Shown here: positions 1 through 7,633 of the stretch, piece by piece
Layout: each line of letters opens with the position of its first letter
Position numbering within the stretch: the first letter of the stretch is position 1
Assembly (NCBI GenBank): GCA_003725585.1
Contig: RJMB01000015.1
Coordinates: forward strand, 1-64,000
Source: Halostreptopolyspora alba
GTDB lineage: Bacteria; Actinomycetota; Actinomycetes; Streptosporangiales; Streptosporangiaceae
DNA: 64,000 nt
Direction of reading: 5' to 3'
Notes under the pieces: generated by a model
Seen by the model: the letters and a program-made list of their open reading frames with translations, nothing else
Database searches by the model: none
What the model was told of the DNA's origin: nothing
Position numbers and translations under genes: made by a program

Positions 1-1023
1 GACGGCGCGCTGGTGGGCGAGCGCGGCCCAGTGATAGACAACCGTGCCGGGGCGGCTCGTCGCGACCTCCATGCACCGCTCGGCCGAGCCGAGGCAGGCG
101 AGCGCCTTGTTCCGGTCGCCCATTCCGGCGTGGGCGACGGCGAGTTGGCCGTGGAGGAAGGCACTGGACGCTCCCTCGGTGCCGCGCGGCGCGGTGTCGA
201 CGGCGGCGCTGGCGAGATCGAGCGCGGGGAGACCATGCCCGAGATGCCATGCCTGCACGCTCATCGCGCGCAACGTCACCGCATAACTCCAGGCGTCGTC
301 GCCTTCCTCCGCGAGAAGGAGGGAGACCCGATAGAACCGTTGTGAAAGACCGTGCTCTTCCAGGTCGAAATACGCGAATCCGCACAGGTAGCTGAGCCTG
401 GCGGAGGTGCGAAGCAGTCGACGCCGTGTGTCCGTGCTACTCGGGTAACGCAGCCAGGAAGCGATGGTGCGATTAAGGTATTCACCGATGAACGGCGCGA
501 CTCGGGACGCACCGTGGATCGCCTCGGTTCTGGAGAAGATCTCCAGCATCTCCTCGGCCACCTCGAGCTCGTCATTCCCCAGCGCGCTCGAATTCTGGGT
601 TCGGTAACGTGGCGCCGAGGATTCGGCGGTGGGGCGCCACGCGGGAACGATGAGATCGTGCAGATTGAAGACGTGTTTGGGATACGCTTCGTCCTCGATG
701 GAGGATCCGAGCCTCTCGAGCTGGGCCACCGCGTCGCGATCCTCCCGCTCTGAGCTCTCGGGAAGTTCACCGCCGCTGAATCCCACGTCCGCTGGGGTGA
801 TTGTTCGGCCCAGGCGTCGGGACAGGACCTCCGCGACGAGGTCGGGAACCGGAGACCGCGGTCGCGTCCCCGACCGCCACTGGCTCACCGAGGCGCGTCC
901 GTATCTCAGGTGCAACCCCATTTCGGCCCCTACCGCGTTGACCCTCCTCGCCAGCTCCTCGCCGCTGAGACGCGCTTCCCACTGCAGCGCTATCAGATAC
1001 TGGTTCGAGGCTGATTCCTCCAT
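1..1023 (-). CDS. XRE-type regulator with TPR-like C-terminus, 3' end outside window
   Basis: An open frame runs from an ATG at 1023 to the window edge with no stop, giving 341 visible residues, so the C-terminus is missing. The first 80 residues look like the helix-turn-helix found in actinobacterial XRE/TPR regulators, with a motif reading RASVSQWRSGTRPRSP near residue 41. After a linker, the rest is helical with repeated alanine- and leucine-rich segments (AYFDLEEHGLSQRFYRVSLL, then HLGHGLPALDLASAAVD), typical of TPR units. Family members usually act as pathway-specific or developmental regulators. The target is unknown. It lies in the accessory region left of the integrated element, with an IS remnant just upstream of its start. 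Confidence 0.75.
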   Translation of the reverse strand, partial: MEESASNQYLIALQWEARLSGEELARRVNAVGAEMGLHLRYGRASVSQWRSGTRPRSPVPDLVAEVLSRRLGRTITPADVGFSGGELPESSEREDRDAVAQLERLGSSIEDEAYPKHVFNLHDLIVPAWRPTAESSAPRYRTQNSSALGNDELEVAEEMLEIFSRTEAIHGASRVAPFIGEYLNRTIASWLRYPSSTDTRRRLLRTSARLSYLCGFAYFDLEEHGLSQRFYRVSLLLAEEGDDAWSYAVTLRAMSVQAWHLGHGLPALDLASAAVDTAPRGTEGASSAFLHGQLAVAHAGMGDRNKALACLGSAERCMEVATSRPGTVVYHWAALAHQRAV

Positions 1024-1360
1024 CGTTTCCGACCGCTCTCATGAGTCGCCGTGGAACTCTAGACAATCATCCTGGGATGTTTGGCGCACTGTTCCTTCGA
1101 TGTTTTCGGAATCACATTCTATCGTTTTGGGTTTGCTTATCTATTGTGCTCGGAGTCATTCATTTGTACATTAAGGGTGACATGTTCGTGGCACATGGGT
1201 AAGCGGTCGTGGGTCGGAGCGAGTATTTTTCGTCATGATGAAGCAGACCACAGCCCCGAGCGGTTTCCTGGTCTGCCTGGTGTTGTGTCCGTAAATGTTG
1301 GCCGGGTTGGGTGAGCGGTGCCAGGGTCGGCTGGAAAGCGCGGTCGACCCCGGGGGAGAT

Positions 1361-1560
1361 GTGGTGGCAGAACCGGTCCGAGCCCGCCGGCTCACCCCCG
1401 AGGAGGGTCAGAAACCGCAGCGCATCGTGTGCCGGGACAGTACCAACACCGTGCGCTACCGCCGGGCGATGATGATCCTGGCCCCCTCCGACGGCATCAC
1501 CGTGCCTACGTCGTCCTGGACAACCTCACGGCCCACAGGACTTCGGGTTCCACGCCCCTG
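1361..1560 (+). pseudogene. IS630-family transposase remnant, internally deleted
   Basis: From a GTG at 1361 the frame reads like the N-terminus of actinobacterial IS630 transposases: VRARRLTPEEGQKPQRIV, then NTVRYRRAMMIL. Near 1500 this homology stops. A second frame immediately continues with AYVVLDNLTAHRT, the characteristic catalytic-aspartate block of the IS630 DDE domain. Most of the middle of the gene is therefore missing and the two parts are out of frame. No terminal inverted repeats are evident to me. The remnant sits between two minus-strand accessory genes, consistent with an old degraded island. Confidence 0.6.
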
Positions 1561-1647
1561 GCCGCCTTCCGCGACCACTGCGCCCGGGATCCCTCGCTCG
1601 GCCCCGGAACTCATGAAAGATCGAGGCCAGCCTCAGACACGAGATGC

Positions 1648-2337
1648 TCAGGAGTTCCGGCTCGCGTATTCCAGTTGCTCATCGAACATGGCGGAGAATC
1701 TTTCGAACACCTCGTCTACCATTTGGGATGCTTGGACCCGCTCCTCGGCGGACAACTCGACACCGCGGAGTTTCTCGTCGATGTCATCGGTCCCCATCGT
1801 GTGCCCGGTCTCCAGATCCGCGTGTTCTGGGCCGAAGTAGCGCAGTGTCCGGCCCGTCGTGTTCATGTAGGTTTCGGCGGCCGTCAGGAACGCTTCCCAC
1901 GCGACGGATCCCGTCGCTTCGACGGCCTCGATGAGAACAATTCGCAGTGGGGGATAGGAATTGCACGAAAGCCTCATCAGTGAATATGTGAGTTCTCGGG
2001 TTCTTCGGTTCTGGCTGCTCCAGTGTGTTTTCAAGGACTCTACTGTGGTCGTCTGCCGGTTCAGTCCAAGGGTTTCGAGGTCTTCCAGGAACATCGGCCA
2101 GTGATTGTCGTCCTCGTTCGTGTGCTCGTTGACAATACGCTGGAGAGGGTGGTTCAGGCTCTCGTCTCGTAGGCCCAACGCGTTCACGTCGCTGAAACCC
2201 ATGACGAACGGAGCGAGACACGAGGCGAAGCTCAGTCTTTGTTCGGATGACTTCGATTCATCCCGAACGAACCGAAAGAAGGGGTGTGATTCGAGGGAGT
2301 GCTTATTCTGGTCGATTTGTTGCATTGTCTGTAGCAT
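1648..2337 (-). CDS. Heme-oxygenase-like iron-containing redox enzyme (HDO / PF14518 type)
   Basis: A 229-residue protein starting at an ATG at 2337 with GGAAAAG just upstream. The architecture is all-helical. Two motif regions resemble the heme-oxygenase-like diiron oxidase superfamily (UndA, SznF, CADD relatives): residues about 70-85 contain HTNEDDNHWPMFLEDL, and residues about 165-180 contain FGPEHADLETGHTMG, together supplying several His, Glu and Asp ligands. The family uses iron and dioxygen for oxidations, often in specialised metabolism. The actual substrate cannot be inferred. The gene stands alone on the minus strand with no biosynthetic neighbours in the window. Base composition around it is visibly more AT-rich than the backbone, suggesting transfer. 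Confidence 0.6.
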   Translation of the reverse strand: MLQTMQQIDQNKHSLESHPFFRFVRDESKSSEQRLSFASCLAPFVMGFSDVNALGLRDESLNHPLQRIVNEHTNEDDNHWPMFLEDLETLGLNRQTTTVESLKTHWSSQNRRTRELTYSLMRLSCNSYPPLRIVLIEAVEATGSVAWEAFLTAAETYMNTTGRTLRYFGPEHADLETGHTMGTDDIDEKLRGVELSAEERVQASQMVDEVFERFSAMFDEQLEYASRNS

Positions 2338-2887
2338 TTCTTTTCCAGGGTCGTGCGCCTATTTGTGTATTACTGTACATCATTCCAAGTCCCTTTTGTT
2401 GCGGAAGTGGTACTCGTTGAACGGGGTGTCCGATTGGTTTATTTTGCGCGTGAACGCCAAGGGGGGGGTCGGTGTGGGCGACTGGATTTTCGTTATTCGG
2501 TCGATTGGGATATATGCTCCCGCATTGCCCCGGTATAAGGCGATTTCATCGTCCACGGTGATCAGTTGTAGGAATACACGACACAGGAGCCGTGATTGCC
2601 TGGCGGGCTTGTCACCCCGAAGTAAAAAATGGTGGCTACCGGGTCGATGGACGTGGGTGCTCTCGTGACCATGGAGCGAACGGCGGTCAACCCCGTGACG
2701 TAGTCGGTGGGGATGGGAGCCAACCAGGGTGAGGTCGTCTCCGGGGCACACCCGAACCCTGTACTGCTCCGATGACGAGCGGCGAAGGTGAAACCCCAGC
2801 ATGACGGTGACATGGCGGCACGAGGTCCTTGGGAGTCGTTCGCGACCGTTGGGGAACGGAGTGTCCCGCGCACGCGGGAGTGGACCG
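2338..2887. other. Gene-poor, AT-richer stretch
   Basis: About 550 bases between the diiron-enzyme start and the integrase stump. Open frames exist on the minus strand but change frame, have no convincing start or ribosome binding site and match no family I recognise. The 5' part (2338-2560) is clearly AT-richer than the surroundings and may hold the promoter of the diiron enzyme gene. The 3' part may be decayed element DNA. Confidence 0.4.
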
Positions 2888-3133
2888 ATCTGGAAGCGAG
2901 CACGCAGGACTGCCCTGACGAACGAGCAATTCAACAGCCCTCTCGCCAGGCGCCCCTACGACCTGCGTCACGCCTGCGTATCCACCTGGCTTAACCAGGG
3001 AGTGAATCCCGCGCAGATCGCGGAATGGGCCGGACACAGCCTCGACGTGTTGCTCCGCATCTACGCGCGGTGCCTCGACGGAGGAGAACAGGAGGCACGA
3101 CGCCGTGCGGAAGAGGGCTTCGATGGCTTCTGA
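2888..3133 (+). pseudogene. C-terminal stump of a tyrosine integrase
   Basis: The last about 80 codons are nearly identical in protein to the C-terminus of the intact integrase ending at 20553: RRPYDLRHACVSTWLNQG, AEWAGHSLDVLLRIYARC and GGEQEARRRAE are shared. The stump keeps the catalytic Arg (DLRH), His (GHS) and Tyr (RIYAR) but lacks the arm-binding and core-binding regions and the first catalytic Arg. Homology begins at IWKRARR around 2888. It is followed by the same terminator and att sequence as the intact gene. It is most simply the right end of an older, related element sitting in the same tRNA site. Confidence 0.85.
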
Positions 3134-3210
3134 CCGCGCCAACTTCAACGTGTATTCAACGTGGCCCCCCGTAGGTGGCTGGCCCCACCCGTAATCAGTC
3201 GTACATCACC

Positions 3211-3311
3211 ATGAGGCGCCGTCGGCCTGCGTTCGCAGGTCGGCGGCGCTTTTTCATGCTCGGTGAGGGTAGGCCGGGCGGGGCTCGAACCCGCGACTCA
3301 GGGATTATGAG
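3211..3311. repeat. Left att direct repeat (101 bp)
   Basis: Identical over 101 bp to 20634-20734, offset 17423. It contains the integrase terminator hairpin and the 3' part of the tRNA gene from the anticodon loop (3311) to the discriminator base (3270, read on the minus strand). Identity ends exactly in the anticodon loop: the left copy continues CGCCTT where the intact tRNA continues TCCCCT. Anticodon-loop crossover is usual for tyrosine recombinases using tRNA sites. A degenerate similarity of about 20 further bases extends leftward from 3211. Confidence 0.9.
3216..3254 (+). terminator. Terminator after the integrase stump
   Basis: Arms 3216-3230 and 3235-3249 pair over 15 positions with two G-U wobbles around a GTTC loop, followed by five T residues at 3250-3254. 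It is the same hairpin as the one after the intact integrase. Confidence 0.8.
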
Positions 3312-3513
3312 CGCCTTGCCATGTTCGGTGATGTAACGGCCCTGACGTGCGTCTACGCCTCTCGTGGTCCGTGGACGAACCTACTTTCGGCGCCTATTCG
3401 GCATTGTCCGCTGTACGGAAGGGCTCGGTGAGCGAGTGAACACCATCCTGAGATCACACCAACCGGGGACTGCTAGCCATTGGGGGGGTCTTTTTAGAGA
3501 GTAAAGAGGGAAC

Positions 3514-3680
3514 AGTGTCCGCAGTGTCCGGAAGCCCCGGAACCTAGGGGATGACCTGCAAAGACAGATGTGGACACTAAGCCGGGCGCCAGTGTCCACA
3601 CAGTGTCCGCAGTGTCCGCACCGACTGAGCGAATGACAGCGATCGACGCAGGTCAACGTAGAGCAGGGGGTGTGGACACT
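3514..3680. repeat. AGTGTCC(G/A)(C/G) iteron cluster, left end of AICE
   Basis: Seven copies of a 9-bp motif: forward at 3514, 3523, 3591, 3602 and 3611, and reverse (GTGGACACT) at 3570 and 3672. Two pairs are directly adjacent (3514/3523 and 3602/3611). The surrounding 450 bases (3312-3769) contain no convincing gene. The same motif occurs three times near the end of the replication ATPase gene at 18294-18469. The arrangement resembles replication iterons or binding sites of an element-encoded DNA-binding protein. Confidence 0.6.
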
Positions 3681-3769
3681 GGCTTCTCACTTCGCGGCCC
3701 ATTGTGAGCGTCCGACGCCCGCACCGACGATGTTCACCGAGGCATCGGCTGCATCCTCGGAGGGCCCAC

Positions 3770-4360
3770 GTGGTGTACGAGGGAGAACCAGCGGTCCAAC
3801 GGCTCAGAGACCTCGGGCTGACGATCGAGGATCTCACGTACGCGCTGGCGACTGGTGATAGGGAAGCACGCCGCTATCGCACCGACCACGACCCCCCGAT
3901 CATGAGTGGGCTCGCTCGATGGGCGGGGACGGTGCGAGGGCTGCGTGACCGTCTCGTTCCGAGCGGCTGGCACGTCAAGAATTCTGCCAACCTGCCAGTG
4001 ACCCTGAGCCCCGACGAAGCCCTCGGCATCGTGGCCGTGACCGGGAACGAGAACACGGGCATTCGGGGACCGCACTCCCCGTGTACCCAACGTCCACGGG
4101 GGGTGGTCACCCTTCAGGCAATCGAACGCAATCGTGACCAGTTCGAGAAGCAACTTGGGCTCCCGCTCGAAGGTCTGGATGTTCCCCTTGAGGACATGAC
4201 CCAGGACCTTGGATCATTCATCCTGTGGATCCTGCTCTACCACGAGCATCAGGACAAGATCTGGGCGGAACTGTCGCTTCCCATATCGATACATGAGGAA
4301 AGACACGTCGGTAGGTGGCATGAGCGCATCCTTCTCCCCACAGCCACCCCCGATGGCTAG
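3770..4360 (+). CDS. Hypothetical AICE left-end protein
   Basis: I place the start at a GTG at 3770, which has GGAGGG five bases upstream; this gives 196 residues. The protein is soluble, without signal peptide or membrane segments. The visible segments read as a genuine protein (VQRLRDLGLTIEDLTYALA, then LVPSGWHVKNSANLPVT, then QDLGSFILWILLYHEHQDKI), but I do not recognise the family. It is the only plus-strand gene in the left end and lies just downstream of the iteron-like repeat cluster. A longer frame begins at 3704 but has no ribosome binding site and low-complexity arginine-rich sequence, so I rejected that start. Confidence 0.6.
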   Translation: MVYEGEPAVQRLRDLGLTIEDLTYALATGDREARRYRTDHDPPIMSGLARWAGTVRGLRDRLVPSGWHVKNSANLPVTLSPDEALGIVAVTGNENTGIRGPHSPCTQRPRGVVTLQAIERNRDQFEKQLGLPLEGLDVPLEDMTQDLGSFILWILLYHEHQDKIWAELSLPISIHEERHVGRWHERILLPTATPDG

Positions 4361-4482
4361 CTAGACAACGAGAACTGTGGCCCTCAGTAGGAGCCACCCA
4401 CTCAGCGCTGGTTTCACCTTCGTCTCGAAGCCATGCATGGCTGGTGAACGCGTCGTCGTGCTGTCCACGTTCGCCCTTGTCA

Positions 4483-4920
4483 CTAGTTGGGAAGCAGCGA
4501 CGTTCCGTCGTGGACGCGAACGAACGGCCCTTCTACGGAGAACGCGTCGGCGATGCGAACTCCGCGCGCCTCCGGGGCGGCCGCGATGGCTTCCTCCGGA
4601 GTGACCCACGTGGCGATGCTGGCCTCGTCGCTGGTACGGATGTTTCCGCCAACTGGATGGCAGCGAAGCGCCAGGCTCACGACGCCGAGCTTCATGTTCT
4701 TGTACACCCCGATAAGCCGGTCGGGGAGGACCTCGACTCCGGTTTCCTCGCGTACCTCGCGGACGACGCACTCTTCAGGGGTCTCGTGCAGCTCCATCAC
4801 GCCACCCGGCGGCACCCAGCGGCCGTCATCGGCGCGCTTGATGACGAGAACCTTCCCGTCCTCGAGACGAATGACTATTCCGGTCACGCTGACGCTATGC
4901 CGGGGGAGGTCGTTACTCAT
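4483..4920 (-). CDS. Nudix hydrolase
   Basis: A 145-residue protein with a complete Nudix box (GGVMELHETPEECVVREV followed by REETGV) at about residues 38-60, fitting G-x5-E-x7-R-E-U-x-E-E-x-G-U. Such enzymes cleave nucleoside diphosphates linked to another moiety; the substrate here is unknown. The start ATG at 4918-4920 overlaps the GNAT stop by 8 bases, so it is the last gene of a three-gene minus-strand operon (GntR, GNAT, Nudix). Nudix genes are a recurrent AICE component next to the KorSA-type repressor, and in pSAM2 the equivalent region controls element activation. Role in this element is inferred from that context only. Confidence 0.9.
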   Translation of the reverse strand: MSNDLPRHSVSVTGIVIRLEDGKVLVIKRADDGRWVPPGGVMELHETPEECVVREVREETGVEVLPDRLIGVYKNMKLGVVSLALRCHPVGGNIRTSDEASIATWVTPEEAIAAAPEARGVRIADAFSVEGPFVRVHDGTSLLPN

Positions 4921-5482
4921 GGGAAGTGGCGTTTTCGATGAGGCCCCCGTGCCGTCGCAATGGGATGCCTGAGGTCCTCACGGTGGCGTTCCGTTGGAAC
5001 AAGGCCCCGGATTGGCGGTGTGGCAGGTCGACGATCCGTATCAGGGTGAAGCCTTGGTTCTGGTAGTAGCGATGCAGGCCAGGGTTGGTTTTCCAGGCGT
5101 CGAGGCGCACCCACGATCTTCCCTGTTCTTCGGCCAGCTCGGCAGCGAAGTCGAGAAGTGCCCCGCCGATTCCGTGACCGGCCCACTGACGGTCCACGGC
5201 CATCTTGTGGATGTACAGCGCGTTGTCCGGATCGTCGGCGAGTCCCCAGAAGTCGGGGTCAGCGTAGGTGTTGATGGTGGCTGACGCGATGGCGTATCCG
5301 CTGTCGTGGCAGGTCGCGAGATAGAGCGATCCTTCCGCGATGTCTCTCTCAATGACGTGCATTGGAGGGGGGTATTGCCATTGGTCCGAGCCCCAAGACG
5401 CAAGCCAGGCGCTGGCGCCGGCGAGCAAGTCAGCAACGCGCGTCGCATCGCCCGGACTGGCTTGGCGCACGCCGAACCTCAT
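4913..5482 (-). CDS. GNAT-family N-acetyltransferase
   Basis: A 189-residue protein. I chose the ATG at 5482 because it overlaps the GntR stop as ATGA, implying translational coupling; a longer frame from 5554 would run far into the upstream gene. The acetyl-CoA binding region is visible as IHKMAVDRQWAGHGIGGALL (residues about 95-115), with the R/Q-x-x-G-x-G/A pattern. Later segments WVRLDAWKTNP and HRYYQNQGFTL are also typical of GNAT folds. The acetylated substrate is unknown. It may be cargo, for example resistance or regulation, or part of the element control operon. Confidence 0.85.
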   Translation of the reverse strand: MRFGVRQASPGDATRVADLLAGASAWLASWGSDQWQYPPPMHVIERDIAEGSLYLATCHDSGYAIASATINTYADPDFWGLADDPDNALYIHKMAVDRQWAGHGIGGALLDFAAELAEEQGRSWVRLDAWKTNPGLHRYYQNQGFTLIRIVDLPHRQSGALFQRNATVRTSGIPLRRHGGLIENATSHE

Positions 5483-6243
5483 GACCAGTCCTCGGGCATG
5501 TTGAACTCCATGGCGATCACGTGTCGGTCGCCGGGCAAAATGGATACGGCGCACCGGATTGGGAGGCCCTTAGCGGTGTAGCCAGTGCGAACGTGTTCGG
5601 CTACCGGTGTTCCCGGAGGAAGCGACAGTCGTCCGTTCTCGTCGCTGGTCGGCATCCGTACCCATATCTCATCCAGGATGTGGTCCTGGCGATATCCCAT
5701 GTCCCGCAACACGCGCAGGGTTCCCTGGGCGAGATCGCGAGGGTCGGCGATCTCGGTGTCCTTGACCAGGCTGTGCGGGAAGTATGTGTCGTTGATGTGC
5801 GACGCTTCCCCATCCAGGTAGCGCACCCTCCGCCGGACGATCGTCAGATCCTCTGGCTCCAGACCGAGTCGCCGGGCGATGGCGAGTGGTGGCACTAGGA
5901 CCGAGATGCCGATGTCCTGGTGTGGGGTTCTGTTCTCATTCGAGAAGCGCTCCAGGAACTGGTCCATCTCCGGATTCCTGGGCCGCGATAGCAGCTCTTC
6001 CTGAGGACGCCAAGCAGCGGGCTCACGCCGTCGCACCTCGCGCCGCCGCCCTTGGCCTGCGGTTATAAGGCCCTCGCTCGTGAGAAGGCTGAGTGCCTTT
6101 TGCACGGTGTGTCGCGATACCTGGTGCTGCTCCATCAGCTCGTGTTCGGAGGGGATCGCTTCCCCCGGCGACAGCTCGCCAGTGTTGATCTTGGCGCGTA
6201 GGTCATTCGTGACCTGCAGATATAGCGGATCGGCCTTCGCCAT
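5479..6243 (-). CDS. GntR-family (HutC/UTRA type) repressor, KorSA-like
   Basis: A 254-residue protein from the ATG at 6243. The N-terminus (DPLYLQVTNDLRAKINTGEL) and the winged helix (SEHELMEQHQVSRHTVQKAL) are classical GntR. Residues about 100-250 form a UTRA-type effector domain ending in DRHVIAMEFNMPEDWS. No strong ribosome binding site precedes the chosen start. In-frame alternatives at 6255 and 6282 are possible, the latter being a TTG inside a palindrome. In pSAM2 and relatives, KorSA of this family represses the activator that triggers excision and replication. Here the gene heads the GNAT-Nudix operon and diverges from the conjugation genes, with candidate operators between. Confidence 0.9.
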   Translation of the reverse strand: MAKADPLYLQVTNDLRAKINTGELSPGEAIPSEHELMEQHQVSRHTVQKALSLLTSEGLITAGQGRRREVRRREPAAWRPQEELLSRPRNPEMDQFLERFSNENRTPHQDIGISVLVPPLAIARRLGLEPEDLTIVRRRVRYLDGEASHINDTYFPHSLVKDTEIADPRDLAQGTLRVLRDMGYRQDHILDEIWVRMPTSDENGRLSLPPGTPVAEHVRTGYTAKGLPIRCAVSILPGDRHVIAMEFNMPEDWS

Positions 6244-6270
6244 ACAGACGCCCATCAGTTCGTGTTCGGC

Positions 6271-6373
6271 TTGTACGTACAAAATATCAGCCGATGGACT
6301 TGACCGGTCAGGTGTGTGCGTGCTTGACTCTTTCTTGAACGGTCAAGCCGATCAAGACGGGATGACCGTTCAA
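6271..6373. promoter_or_regulatory. Candidate GntR/KorSA operators in divergent promoter region
   Basis: Three related sites lie upstream of the GntR gene: TTGACCGGTCA at 6300-6310, CTTGAACGGTCAAG at 6334-6347 and TGACCGTTCAA at 6363-6373, which is the reverse complement of TTGAACGGTCA. A 12-bp perfect palindrome TTGTACGTACAA lies at 6271-6282. Short TTGA-N-GGTCA-like inverted repeats are a plausible GntR operator. The rest of 6283-6589 shows no gene and probably holds the two divergent promoters. Confidence 0.55.
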
Positions 6374-6589
6374 ACATGGTCCTTTTCAACTTCATATGCG
6401 CTGGTGGTCGTGGCCTTCGACGGTGTCGCGATGTGCCTGGGTTGACGTGTCGAGGTCCCTGGGCCGGCCGCGGTCTCGTGGCGCTCTTGTCCTGCAGCTT
6501 GTGCTGCCCGTGCGTTGCCCATCCCTCGGGTGGGTGGCGTGCGGAGAACACAAGCTCACCCCTGGTTTCCCGAGTTGTTGTGGAGGTGG

Positions 6590-6934
6590 ATGGTGCGGCA
6601 CAACCGCCGACCGGTGATTCCCGCGAGCGAGCTTCGCCCGAACCAACTTTCGCTGTACCCCGGAGAGCCCACGATGGTGGCCTGCCCCGACTGCGGGGCC
6701 TGGCGGGTGCTGCGTCGCAGCATGGTGGCGCCGCACCGGGCCGCCGACGGGAACACGCGCTGCCCCGGCAGCGCGCAACGCATCCGACTCGATCTCACGC
6801 CCGGTGCGTGGCTGGCTCGGCTGCGCATCGCTGAGACCCAGGCGGGGCTGCGGCGCCCCACCACGGTGCGTCCCGCTGATCCGCACATCGAGCGGGTGCC
6901 CGGGCGGGTCGACGCCGCGAACGCGGCCGCATAG
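6590..6934 (+). CDS. Small CxxC protein conserved in AICEs
   Basis: Starts at ATG 6590 with GGAGG three bases upstream; 114 residues. It carries a zinc-ribbon-like half site MVACPDCGAWRVLRR (residues about 29-43) and a second cysteine in NTRCPGSAQRIRL, so one metal site with fewer than four cysteines plus histidine is possible. The C-terminus is basic. I recognise the overall pattern from hypothetical proteins at the start of AICE transfer regions, but no function is known. It is the first gene of the rightward region, facing the GntR repressor across a shared promoter region. Confidence 0.7.
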   Translation: MVRHNRRPVIPASELRPNQLSLYPGEPTMVACPDCGAWRVLRRSMVAPHRAADGNTRCPGSAQRIRLDLTPGAWLARLRIAETQAGLRRPTTVRPADPHIERVPGRVDAANAAA

Positions 6935-6953
6935 CTCCCGCCTTTTCTACTGC

Positions 6954-6981
6954 AACGCCCCGGCCTTCCGGCCGGGGCGTT
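6954..6981 (+). terminator. Hairpin after the first rightward gene
   Basis: Twelve-base perfect arms (6954-6965 and 6970-6981) with a TTCC loop, located 20 bases after the stop at 6934. No long T-run follows. A GC-only palindrome lies at 7030-7045, before the next ribosome binding site. Confidence 0.55.
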
Positions 6982-7072
6982 CGTGTCGCATCCGTGGGGT
7001 GCCGATCCGCCCTGAGAGGGGGCGGTGTCGGGGCCGCGCGGCCCCATCAACCAACAACCTCAAGGAGGAACC

Positions 7073-7303
7073 GTGAACACGCAGGCCAGCCAGACCGAGG
7101 TTACGTACCACTACGTGCTGACGCTGTCCACGGAGGTTCGAACGCTTACGCAGGGCGGTGTTTTCACCATCCCCATGGGTGAGGGCATCACGCGGCAGCA
7201 GGCATTCGAGAAGGCCATGGCGGACACGCGCGCCGCCAATGGGCTCGCCCCCGATGCCCAGGTCACGGTCGTGTTCTGGTCGCTGGAACCCAACGCCCTG
7301 TGA
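7073..7303 (+). CDS. Small hypothetical AICE protein
   Basis: GTG start at 7073 with AAGGAGGA ideally placed; 76 residues. The sequence (YHYVLTLSTEVRTLTQGGVF, then VTVVFWSLEPNAL) suggests a small alpha/beta fold with no membrane segment. I do not recognise the family beyond its similarity to short hypothetical proteins of actinomycete elements. It is the first gene of a tightly packed block running to 8328. Confidence 0.7.
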   Translation: MNTQASQTEVTYHYVLTLSTEVRTLTQGGVFTIPMGEGITRQQAFEKAMADTRAANGLAPDAQVTVVFWSLEPNAL

Positions 7304-7312
7304 TCGAGGAGC

Positions 7313-7633
7313 GTGAGGAAGCCATTGCCCCATCCCGACCGAGAACGGATCTATCCCATGATCATTACCGCGACCACGGCGCGCCGCGCGCATTTGGACC
7401 TGCTCGACTACCTGGCCTCGGCCGGGCTGATGGATGAGGACCTCGGGTGGGAGCTGGCCATGCCGCGCACTGTTTTTGAGACCGCTGAGGACTACGCGGC
7501 CCGCGTGGCCGCCTGTGAGGACATCACCGATGAGCTGATGGATGAATACATCGCCGGTGGGGGCGACGAATGGTTCGAGACCGAGGCCGGCGACTGGCCG
7601 GACTACGACGCGACCGCTGAGGAGGTGGCCTGA
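7313..7633 (+). CDS. Small acidic hypothetical protein
   Basis: A GTG at 7313 with GAGGA just upstream gives 106 residues. An ATG at 7358 (MIITATTARRAHLDLLDYLA) is an alternative start with a weaker ribosome binding site. The C-terminal half is strongly acidic (DELMDEYIAGGGDEWFETEA), with no cysteine, membrane segment or known motif. The stop overlaps the next start as TGATG, so the two genes are probably translated together. Function unknown. Confidence 0.65.
   Translation: MRKPLPHPDRERIYPMIITATTARRAHLDLLDYLASAGLMDEDLGWELAMPRTVFETAEDYAARVAACEDITDELMDEYIAGGGDEWFETEAGDWPDYDATAEEVA

Noticed and set aside
1295..1983. Plus-strand ORFs of about 180-220 residues over the IS remnant and diiron-enzyme gene.
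   Set aside because: Apart from the short IS630 parts they are antisense shadows of the minus-strand diiron enzyme gene.
2562..2934. Minus-strand coding region upstream of the diiron enzyme.
   Set aside because: Protein-like segments switch frame, there is no start with a ribosome binding site, and part overlaps the integrase stump.
3270..3311. Second tRNA gene at the left att site.
   Set aside because: Only the 3' part from the anticodon loop onward is present; the sequence to the right does not form the anticodon stem, D-arm or acceptor strand.
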